A DNA stretch of 64,000 nt from contig JAKCVP010000010.1 of assembly GCA_023512835.1 (NCBI GenBank), forward strand, positions 1 through 64,000. The letters run 5' to 3'. The notes under the pieces were generated by a model. It had not been told where the DNA came from. It searched no databases and worked only from the letters and a program-made list of their open reading frames with translations. Below, piece by piece: positions 1 to 8,810 of the stretch. This stretch comes from Taxillus chinensis. Taxonomy: Eukaryota > Streptophyta > Magnoliopsida > Santalales > Loranthaceae. Position 1 is the stretch's first letter; each line of letters begins with the position of its first letter. Both the position numbers and the translations under genes were made by a program.

Positions 1-218
1 ACAGTAGTCCTGAGCGCTCCTCGGCGCCGCATCTGCCGATTCCATAGCCCAATGACATCTTTCTCGAGCCTCATACCCAGCTCACCTTGCCAACCATTGC
101 CCTCTACTTCGTCGCATCCCCCCTCTGCCTCAAAGGCCACTCCACAGCCAATTGCAGCCCAACGCAAGCCGCGCCGAACTGACGGGCCCTGCTCAGGGCT
201 ATAGCCTTGCACTTGAAC

Positions 219-1858
219 ATGGATTACAAGCAAGGTAAGACACTCCTTTTACAGTGTACCCGTCCGACCATTGCAGCACCTTGCTCATCTGAAGAAAAGT
301 GTCCAAACACAACAGCAAAGACTCGTGTTGGGTGATTCTGTACAACAAAGTCTACGACGTGACTGATTTTCTCCCAACCCATCCCGGTGGTGCCAAGACC
401 ATCTTGCGTCTTGCTGGCAAAGACGCCACAGACAGCTACGATCCTATCCATCCGCCTGGCACTCTGGAGTCCTCGCTACCAGCAGAGGCGCTACTGGGGG
501 AGATTGATGTCTCGACTGTACCGTCACAATCAGCATCGCTTATGCCGGCACCATCAACAGTCTCACAAGCCAGCCGAATACCTGGCAAACCCATCAGACC
601 TCATCCCGCATCCCTACTGAACCTGAACGACGTTGAGGCTGCTGCGCAGCCTTTGCTGTCAAAGAAGGCATGGGCATACTACTATTCAGCGGCTGACGAT
701 CTCCTCTCAAAGTCTCTCAACAATACCGTCTATCAGTCGATTCTGCTCCGGCCACGCGTCTTTGTCGACTGTACGCGCTGCGATCCTGGCACCACGCTTC
801 TTTCACAGACGGAAACACCACTAGCTACCGCTCTACCTCTGTTTGTTAGCCCAGCCGCCATGGCCAGATTGGCCGATCCCTCAGGCGAACGCGGGATAGC
901 GCAGGCGTGCGCTAGACACGGCATCACCCAGATTATATCCAACAATGCATCTATGACACCGGAGCAAATTGTGGAAGGCGCTGCGGAGGGCCAGAGTTTT
1001 GGGTGGCAGCTGTACGTGCAAACAGAGAGGAAGAAGAGCGAGGATATGCTCAAGCGCATCGCGAAATTACCCCAGATCAAGTTTATTGTCCTGACACTCG
1101 ATGCGCCTGTGCCCGGCAAGAGAGAAGACGACGAGCGAAGTAAGATTGAAGAAGAAGGTGTGGACGAGGAGGCAGACCCAAGCAGCTGGCAGGCAGCTGT
1201 GCAAAGCTCTGCGACGGTGCCACCAACTTTCGAAAGGGCGAGTCGACCAGAGGAAGGTGATGCAGAACAAAAGACGCAGGAGAAGGGTGGTTTGGGCAAA
1301 TTCCTGTTCGCGGGCACAGCGGCAGACCTGACTTGGGAAACGACACTCGCCTGGCTAGCGCAACACACTACACTACCGATAGTCCTCAAGGGTATCCAGA
1401 CGCACGAAGACGCATACTCTGCTTCTTTGCGAGCGCCACAGGTGGCGGGCATCATTCTGTCAAATCACGGCGGGCGGGCGGCCGACACGGCGCCTCCGGC
1501 CATCCATACCTTGCTGGAAATCAGAAAGTACTGCCCAGAGGTGCTTCAGAGAATCGACGTATTTGTGGATGGAGGCATCAAGAGGGGCACAGATGTCATC
1601 AAAGCGCTGTGCTTGGGTGCCAGAGCGGTAGGCATAGGGAGAGCGCCGCTCTATGGACTGAGCGTCGCGGGCATTTCAGGCGTGGAGAGGGTCTTTGAAA
1701 TCTTGCGTGAAGAGGTCGAGACGGGCATGAGGCTCCTAGGGGCTGAGAGAGTTGATCAGCTAGGGCTGAGAAGTGTCAATGCACGGCAGGTTGAACGGGA
1801 CATCTTCGATGGCGGAGTTGGCCTTTTGGAAGGGAAGCGACTGTGGAGCAAGCTGTAG
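219..1858 (+). CDS. Flavocytochrome b2-like FMN-dependent L-2-hydroxyacid (lactate) dehydrogenase
   Basis: Two exons, 219-234 and 300-1858, give 524 aa. The tiny first exon encodes MDYKQ; the intron runs from GTAAGA to AG and restores a normal cytochrome b5 start. An N-terminal cytochrome b5 domain (about residues 5-80) has the HPGG heme loop (His33) and a second heme His56. The rest is an FMN TIM barrel of the glycolate oxidase/lactate dehydrogenase family: [10 protein letters not shown], the [12 protein letters not shown] segment, a VLKG lysine, and the active-site block SNHGGR around residue 400. Family members oxidise L-lactate or related 2-hydroxyacids and pass electrons through the heme, usually to cytochrome c in the mitochondrial intermembrane space. 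I see no clear mitochondrial targeting sequence before the b5 domain, so it may be cytosolic. After SNHGGR the sequence is AADTAPPA instead of the yeast QLD pattern, so the exact substrate is open. Confidence 0.9.
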
Positions 1859-1986
1859 TCAGAAGGGAAGCTTTCGCTGGAAGGGAAGGACTGGAGTCTT
1901 GATGTAGGTATATGAGGGACTACGTTGATAGGTACCTACCGTATGTGTACCGTCTGTGCTACCTGTCTCTCAGCCGATGGGATGAG

Positions 1987-2012
<26 letters not shown>
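1987..2012. repeat. (CT)13 dinucleotide microsatellite in the 1859-2282 spacer
   Basis: Thirteen perfect CT units lie in the 424-base spacer between the flavocytochrome gene and the alcohol dehydrogenase, within a wider pyrimidine-rich block reaching about 2045. The block probably belongs to the upstream region of the alcohol dehydrogenase; pyrimidine-rich tracts are common in fungal promoters. No gene is seen in this spacer. Confidence 0.9.
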
Positions 2013-2017
<5 letters not shown>

Positions 2018-2282
2018 TCTCTCTGCATCTCCCTCTCCTCCTCTGCAAAGCCCATGATTTTCTCATCAATCTCTCTCTCGATGGCGTCCAGTCTCACGAC
2101 TTGTCGCAGCCGCCTCATACGTCATGATCATCATCTCCTGCAGCGTCCACGGTGTGGGGAAGCTGTAGGTATTGCGGAGAAGCGGAATCTAGCCTTCGTT
2201 GGCGCGGTTGAGGCAATGACTTCCAAGATTGATTCCATCAGCCTTCCTGTCAACCATCCTGACACGCATCTCACCCGCAACA

Positions 2283-3487
2283 ATGTCACAGTACACCATC
2301 CCATGCAAAGGCATCGTGGCCTACAGCGAACATGATTGGAAAATGGAAGACTTGCTTACTCGGGAACCGCAAGACGATGAGTTTCTGGTAGAAATGATCG
2401 CCACGGGCGTTTGTCATACCGACATCACAGGCTACGGAGGCATCTATCCTCGCGTACTTGGTCACGAGGGTATTTCGCACCAGACGCCATGCTGCGCCTC
2501 ATCGTATGCCGTCGCTAACAGATCCATCTAGGTGCCGGACGCATCCTTCGCCTGGGGAATCCAGCCGCGCATCCAGAGCACAAGCCCGGAGATCTAGTCA
2601 TCCTCTCCGCCGCATCGTGTCAGCACTGTCTGTACTGTGAGACAAAGCATCCCGCCTACTGCATCAATCATGCCGTCGTCACTCTGCGAGCCAATGACCC
2701 GACCTTTGTCCTGAAGTCCACTCCGGAAAAGGTCATTGGAGGCGGCTACTTTGGACAGTCATCATTCGCTTCTCCTGTCCCTGTGAAGATATCCTGTGCA
2801 AGTAATGTCACAGCCTCGATACGGGATACCGAAGAGTTGAAGCTGTTCGCTCCACTAGGTTGCGGCATTATGACTGGTGCGGGCGCCGTCACCCACGTCG
2901 GTGACTGTGGACCTGAGGATGTGGTGGCTGTCGTTGGTCTCGGGGGTGTGGGACTCGCTGGTATTTGCGCCGCCAAGAAGCGAGGCGTCAAACACATCAT
3001 CGCAGTCGATCTTCTTGACTCGCGCATAGCTCTTGCAAAAGAGCTCGGCGCAACTGTCTCGCTCAATTCGTCACCCGACGGCTTAAAAGCGGTTGGTGCT
3101 TGCGACATGACTGAAGGCCTCAAGGCTCTCACGCCGCAGGGACTAGGCTGCACACACATCCTCGACACGAGTCCGAGCGTGGGGGTCTTGAGCATGTGTA
3201 TGGAAGCGCTGCGGAACAATGGCACCCTTCTACAGGTTGGCGTGAAACCCATGGGCGCCAAATTGGAGCTCGACCTGCTGAACCATATGGTACACGGTCG
3301 TAGACTTGTCGGTGTCATTGAGGGCGATCGAGATCCTGCGGAAGCGCTGCCCGAGCTGGTGCAATGGGCCAAGGCAGGAATACTGCCAGTGGAGAAGATG
3401 CTGAAGAACTTTGGTGTGAGTGATTTTGTGTCGGCCAGGGCAGGCATGGAGAAGGGTGAGGTCATCAAGGCTGTACTGATCTGGTAG
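2283..3487 (+). CDS. Zinc-dependent alcohol dehydrogenase (aryl/benzyl-alcohol dehydrogenase-like MDR)
   Basis: Exons 2283-2469 and 2532-3487 join in phase to 380 aa; the 62-nt intron splits the glycine after GHE. Catalytic zinc ligands are visible: the cysteine in GVCHTD (near 43), the histidine in GHEG (near 61) and the cysteine in APLGCG. The structural zinc site is the four-cysteine run SCQHCLYCETKHPAYC. The Rossmann motif VVGLGGVGLAG follows, and then an aspartate (IIAVDLLDSR) that favours NAD over NADP. The family reversibly oxidises primary alcohols, often aromatic ones, to aldehydes. The ATG at 2283 was chosen because it fits the family N-terminus (SQYTIPCKGIVAY). It lies next to a decayed P450/ABA3 block, but nothing shows that it belonged to it: it is intact and of a common family. 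Confidence 0.9.
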
Positions 3488-3657
3488 TCGAGCGAGCCGT
3501 CTAGAGACGAGTCACCTTGAGACAGTTCTCCCCGCGTAACCCATCATGGAAGTTGAAGCCTCGCGTCCATCTCCCGTAACCTCTTGCCCCCGTTTCCTAC
3601 AACGCACACTCCCGTGTCTTCAGTGAGCATTGCTTGTTCACAGCCACATATGTTTTG

Positions 3658-3669
3658 CCCCCCCCCCCC
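3658..3669. repeat. Poly-C tract (C12) in the 3488-3796 spacer
   Basis: Twelve consecutive cytosines, followed by an alternating GC stretch (cacgcgcgcgcac), lie in the 309-base spacer after the alcohol dehydrogenase. No gene is seen in the spacer. Confidence 0.9.
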
Positions 3670-3796
3670 ACCAACCACACGCGCGCGCACATTTTAGAGC
3701 TGCTTCTCTGTGACTACAGCAACCCACATTCCATCTTGAGAAATCACCATCCTCTCAACGAGCCGGATCTCTCAGCTCCTCGAGCGCCGAATCAGT

Positions 3797-4847
3797 GTGA
3801 CTGGTAACAGTATATCACAGAAAAGAGAACCAAAGAAGATGGGTCGCAAAGAAACGAAAACGCCCAAACAGCTCCGCAAGCAGCAAGCACGAGCGGGGTC
3901 CGAAAAGTCCAAAAAGACCAAAAGTCCGCTATGGAATCTCGAGAGAGCTATCCGACTCTTGCACACGACTCACGAAACCTCGAAACAAGCGCTGGAGGCG
4001 TTGACCGTTGTACTTTTCGGCTCTGACATTGCTAGCTCAACGCTGTCGCAGAGCATGAAGAATCAGCATCATGGGTGCAAGGATGTGATTGCTCAGCAGA
4101 CTGGTGTTCAGAGTGAGCCCTTTGGCCTTCCTGAGAAATACGCTGTTTCTCAAGTTCTCGAGACGGTGTGGACGGATAGCACTGGCGTTGCCGCGGCAGA
4201 TTCTGCCATCCGACCCACCCATGGCGCTTTCAATACCAAAGTCAAGCAATATGCAGACCTGTTTCAGAGACACGAGGGCCTCACCAAATGCTTCGTAGAG
4301 TTTCTACAAAACGAACGAGAGCGACTCTTCCAGCAGGGTGGGAGACTGACTGAGACGGGACCGACCCTTGACGGAATGAGCCAACTTAGTCACCCTAGTA
4401 AAGGTGTCGAGATACTGCGCGACAATGCGAAGAGCGATCACCTCTACCACGGTGCGACAACGCATGGCCAGGTATCTGATCTTGCTGACGTTCACCGAAA
4501 AGCAACCTCACCGCAGATCAAAGGGTAGACGTCCGGCCATCGAGAAACCACAATACCTTGAGAAGCTCGAAGTCAGACTAAATCAGGTCGAGCCAGCTGA
4601 TCATGCGACTAATGCGCAGAAATCATATTTCAGGCGTGCTGCTCACGCGTTCAGATCAGCAAAGCGGAGACAATTCACGCTAAACGATCGGCAACAGCAT
4701 CTACTAGTCCGATTAGAAGGGGTGCTGAAGATGAAATCTGAGGCCGGAGGCAGGACGTGTCAACCTCAGCCTCGTCAGAGAGATCTCGCAACAAAAGGAA
4801 CAGGTGTGGATGACTTGGCGAACAAGATGGACGGCATGATTGTATGA
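3797..4847 (+). CDS. Hypothetical basic protein, two exons or frameshifted
   Basis: I do not recognise this gene. Frame one is open from 3797 (ATG; a second ATG at 3839 starts GRKETKTPKQLRKQQ) to a stop at 4526-4528. A different frame carries convincing residues from about 4524 to 4847. A GT at 4472 with a CTGAC branch site and an AAAG acceptor at 4523 joins them (332 aa); the acceptor is atypical, so a real frameshift is possible. The first 40 residues are very rich in Lys and Arg and could be a nuclear or nucleolar signal. The middle looks helical (FVEFLQNERERLFQQ). A third frame stays open to 5238 without a clear splice to it. It sits beside a decayed block, so it may itself be degenerating. 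Confidence 0.35.
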
Positions 4848-5304
4848 TCAGAACCGTTTGCGCAGCACGTTAAGGAGAGTGGAGAAGCTCTACCACCGCG
4901 AGAACAGAGACTTGCCAAAACTTCGAGAGAAGATGACCCGCAGGAGGAAGAGCTTTGATTCTGTTATGGAATCTGGCTACTACGCTGATCCATTCGGCTG
5001 TCGCAGACGCGCGGCGCGGAATTCAGGCGTATTTGAGCTCTCGGGTAGCGCAAAGTCTGTCAACGTCGGTAGCGTGAGAAACGAAGACGACGGACGTGGA
5101 GCATGTGTACGTGCCCGACGTCCTACTGTATGGAGCCCTGGAAGATTCAGCATTGTAACATCTAGTATACGATGTACTCTCCTATCGAAGAAGGCCTTCG
5201 ACATTTCATGTAATTTCGTGATAATAATTCTAGATTAACTGAGCCAAGTCACATTTGATGCCTGTCGTACAGCCTTGCGGTACTGATCCACACATCTGGC
5301 CGCG
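4848..5304. other. Spacer with leftover open frames, no recognised gene
   Basis: A frame from 4840 to 5238 stays open with charged residues (LPKLREKMTRRRKSF) and could be a 3' exon of the preceding hypothetical gene, but I cannot place a convincing splice. The remainder is the 3' flank of the P450 relic on the other strand. Confidence 0.3.
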
Positions 5305-6935
5305 TCAAGGCAGTAGCTTCCTTGACGTTGGGGTTTGTTCGTGATAATCCCATTTCAGAACACCTTTTGCGCCGCTCTGTTCGTGCAATCCCAAGCCGAA
5401 TGACCAGACTAAATGTGAAATTGTCGACTTGAGCTCGAAGTGACTCAGGCTTATTCCCATACACATCTTAGGCCCATGACCAAAGGATTTGCTTTCACTC
5501 AAGCGATCGTGCCCGAATTTCTAGGGAGGATCTGCCAATCATGGCTCCGGCGAAAAGGCATCCGAACCCATGAAACAGGATGAGGATTGCGACACGGCCT
5601 AAGTTGATACTGAAACGACAGTTCCTTCCGGTATGGGGTGCCCTGCGATGGCGGTGCCGCCAGTGGGGACAGTACTAGGCTAATTGAAAGGAATCGGTTC
5701 AAAGAGGCGAAGCGCCTCATGTACACACGCGTCCAAGTAGGGCAATTCGCTCGAAGACTCGAAATTGATGTCGTTTTTGTTCTTGTAACAAGAGCGAATC
5801 TCACTGGTGAGAATCTTGTAGACGCACGAGTCGGAGAGCAGACAGCGAGTTAAGACAGTTATGGTGACAGCCGTTGTTTCCGATCCAGCGATCACGAAAA
5901 CGACCATGTTGAGAATGATCTCCTGTTGCGATGATGGTTTTTTTCCCGAATAGCTGTTGGCCAGAAGATGATAGATGACGTCTTTGTGACCTGACCTTTC
6001 GTTTTCCAATCTTAGGATTGAATCAAAAGTTAAGTCTGTTCATCGCTCATGGCGTAAATATTGAACAAAGCAAAAGCACTTACGATGGACAACCCTCTCG
6101 TGCGTTTTGTGGAAATGCATCGCCCGAGCTCTGGCCACGCACGCAGGGATGAATTTTATCAATAACTTATTCAAAAGGTTCCCAGGGCGTGAGATGCGGC
6201 GAACGGCCTGCTCCAGGGTGGTAGCCTTCAAGACATTGAGAGTGAATAGAGACCTTTCGGTAGCAGCTTCGCCGTCGAGGCAGCCAAAAGGCTCGCCAAA
6301 ACATAAGTCGCCGATGATGTCGAAGGAAACAAATGTGTGCAAGTCTGCAATGAGCAGAGGCTCGGCGCGCTCACTCTTGGCACTGACATTGGCCATCATT
6401 TTTCTGATTAAATGCATCAGAATCGGTTCTTGCTCGGCCAAAGCGCGACTGGAGAATGCAAGGGGGGGGATACTGCCAAAGCTCGACGCTGACGGGCGTG
6501 TTCCTACCCGTTTGCCATGACAACGCCGTGGATTTGACCAACTGTACCTGCGATGTCAACAAAAATATAGCTCTTGGGCATGACATTTCCCTTCTTCATT
6601 GCAAAATGTCAGTGCGGTGGCGAGGAGTGGGGCAGAGCGGCCAATTACTCTAAGACCATGTATCTCCCCTCCCAGCAATCTGGGTCGCAACAGATAATTT
6701 CATCGGGACAAGCGCGCACAGTTGGGCCTAAATTCCGTCAGCGCAAAGTCCGAAAGTTTTCAAGGGCTAGGCTATCATATTGCCTATGTAACTTATAGTA
6801 ATATGAGTTCTGCCGTTGACGTATCACCCAGAGGGCGGCGGGTAGGGTGGTTATGCTGTCCAAGAAGGAATTCGAGAGGGAAGCGAGAGGATGGGAATGG
6901 CGTCTCCAGAAGATAGTCGCAAGAATTCGAAGCAA
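5305..6935 (-). pseudogene. Cytochrome P450 pseudogene (candidate abscisic-acid cluster P450)
   Basis: Read on the minus strand, this is a nearly full-length fungal P450 in pieces. From the N-terminus: a proline-rich hinge (6.93-6.75 kb), GPTVRACPDEI, MPKSYIFVDIAGTVGQIHG, DIIGDLCFGEPFG (C-helix to D region), the I-helix MVVFVIAGSETT, the ExxR segment EALR, and the heme loop FGHGPKMCMG with its cysteine present. One intron (6083 to 6011, GTAAGT..TAAG) is recognisable, but its phase no longer fits. In-frame stops lie at 6506-6504, 5682-5680, 5601-5599, 5541-5539 and 5523-5521. There is a frame change at a run of eight C (6469-6462). At least two stops fall where family members have Trp (TGG to TAG or TGA). 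The usual Arg in the heme loop is Lys. The class is typical of secondary-metabolite clusters. The link to ABA1/ABA2 is inferred only from the neighbouring aba3 relic. Confidence 0.85.
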
Positions 6936-7304
6936 GGCCTGTGAAGCGGCTTAGAAGATGATCTAAATAGGCATCACTTGGGGCGATGGACCGTGGGTGG
7001 TGGGCGCAGATGTCAAGCAGGCCAGAGAGAGACGTGGCACGGTAGGTATGGTACCCAATGTAGACAGGTTGTAAGCCTCAAATGCTGCGCGTTACCCATC
7101 TACAGTACCTCTTGTATGTGCAGCCAGATCACTGGCAACAACCCGGCTTCCAAGAATTCTCGTCACAGACAGCACCTCACCAGCCACTGCCCTCTGGCCA
7201 AGAATGCGTGTGCGTAGCTGGTGTAGCGGCCGACGGGGCACAGGTCGAAGCAGGACATGGCGCCCAATGCTCGAATCCTGTCTACACAAACACCCTTTGC
7301 GCCT

Positions 7305-7322
7305 CCCCCCCCCCCCCCCCCC
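7305..7322. repeat. Poly-C tract (C18) between the divergent relics
   Basis: Eighteen consecutive cytosines lie in the 556-base interval (6936-7491) between the P450 relic and the aba3 relic. The interval would have been their shared promoter plus the aba3 5' exon. I cannot place the aba3 start codon with confidence; an acceptor-like ttcttgcag at 7483-7491 precedes the first recognisable coding frame. Confidence 0.9.
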
Positions 7323-7491
7323 TCCCTCGCGCCATCAATCTCGACTGCAACAAGATGCCAGTAAACGCCGAGGTCCTGTAGTTGTTCGCCCAATTCGGCC
7401 AGCTCCTTGTAGGTGAGCTGCTCACACGCTGCTGCGCCACGCATTGACACTGTCTGCAAGAGAAAGTCCTCCAAAGGTCTCGTTCTTGCAG

Positions 7492-8810
7492 GCCGTCTCG
7501 CCTTCCGCTCATGGGCCTCAGAAACCAGCGTCTTCGGCCAGTGTTGAAGAGAAACCCAACAACAAGCTCTTTAACATCGACAAGAAGTGATATTATCCTG
7601 ACGAGACCGCCAATGACCTCAAAGATCTCGACCTGCCCCAGCGGCTAAAGGAGGAAATTTGCGCATGTACCTGGGAGTATTCCCGCTGCGTCATTTCTCA
7701 ACACACAAACTAGTCCCGATATATTGCTTTGATGCGCATCATCGTTGTGGGAATCATTACTGAATTCCGTGGCGACCTGGTCGACGTGACTGCCAGAGAT
7801 GCCATCCTTGGCTTTGATCTCGGTCAGGTCCTCCACCAGCTCTTTGGGAATTCAATTATCGCGTAAGTCCCTACGCATTCTCGCACTGGGAATCGTGCCT
7901 AATTGCGAGCCAGCAAGGATATGTGTTGAAAAGAGGTAGATATTGAAATGTCTTCACCTAGAAGTGTGGGCGCCCCGTTTTTCCCAGCAATATGTCGCTC
8001 GAGTTTCGCACGTTTCTGCTGATTATGACCAGCAAGACGTCTCGGAGACGGAACGACGAGCTGTTCCGACGCTAAGTCAATGCTTCTGCAGCTTGCCCAC
8101 GTCAATGGTTCCAGTTGCGTGACGGGGATGCCCTCGCCCGCTTCACCATCGTGTCTGCCTTTGTCTGCAACAACATAGTCGACGTAGATCTCACAGAAGA
8201 GCAATGGTAAGTGCTGACCGAGATCGGCGTGACCATGTGCGACGCTGTCGCCTTCTTCAAACACCGATCAGAAGGCGAGACCAACAGCATTTTTGCCTAT
8301 GTACTTCCGGAAATTCGGGTGCATGCCTTTCATCAAGCTCACGAACTTCTCTGGGCCCTGGATGTCGCGTGCGCAAAGCGGCCAGAGTGGACTGTCATTA
8401 CCAGTTTAACGCGTTTCTTTGGGGGCACTATTCACATGATGATGCGGCGTTATCGCTTCGTAGAGGAGGGCTTGACGATTGGCAGACGGGGAAACAAGAA
8501 GGTCGTCCACCAGACAAGACAAAACTACAAGCTGTGGTCCCGCAATGATGCTAATGCGACTCGCGTCAGACAGCTCGACCAATATCGTCAGATCATGGAC
8601 CGAAGACATGAGTACATGTTTGATGGTCTTGCTGGCTTTCTCAAGTCGGGTGACAGGCACAAATGTCCCGACTGCCGATATCGGGTGACGTACGGTGCTG
8701 AACGGGAACAGGCATTCGGAGGCGTGCAACTCTGCGGTGGCTGCAGAAACAGATGGCGCCTCAAGTTGAGTCTCCACCCCAGCGTGCAGGAGCGGTATTG
8801 TCGGACCTAA
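7492..8810 (+). pseudogene. aba3: BcABA3-like sesquiterpene (alpha-ionylideneethane) synthase pseudogene
   Basis: The translated fragments match what I know of the BcABA3 family, the unusual terpene synthase (no DDxxD motif) that turns farnesyl diphosphate into alpha-ionylideneethane, the first step of fungal abscisic acid synthesis. Segments in order: ANDLKDLDLPQRLKEEI; CACTWEYSRCVI; RYIALMRIIVVGIITEFRGD; LVDVTARDAILGFDL; FRTFLLI; WFQLRDGDALARFTI; then an uninterrupted C-terminal third from 8211 with LTEIGVTMCDAVAFFKHRSE, MMMRRYRFVEEGLTIG and a CxxC...CxxC pair (CPDC, CGGC). In-frame stops: TGA 7588-7590 (a Trp position), TAG 7711-7713, TAA 8073-8075, TAA 8208-8210, and probably TGA 7927-7929. 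A GTAAGT intron at 7863-7913 is still visible. After it the frame shifts, so there is a second intron or an indel. Loss of function looks certain; the family call is from memory of the family, not a search. Confidence 0.82.

Noticed and set aside
733..1455. 240-codon open frame on the minus strand
   Set aside because: It lies entirely antisense to the well-supported FMN dehydrogenase exon and shows no family features.
2283..3487. Alcohol dehydrogenase as a member of the abscisic acid cluster
   Set aside because: The known ABA4 enzyme is a short-chain dehydrogenase, whereas this is an intact zinc MDR enzyme separated by another gene; proximity alone is not enough.
6040..6935. Reading the P450 as an intact multi-intron gene
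   Set aside because: Introns can explain some breaks, but not the four stops clustered at 5682-5521 inside conserved sequence, nor the frame change at the C8 run.
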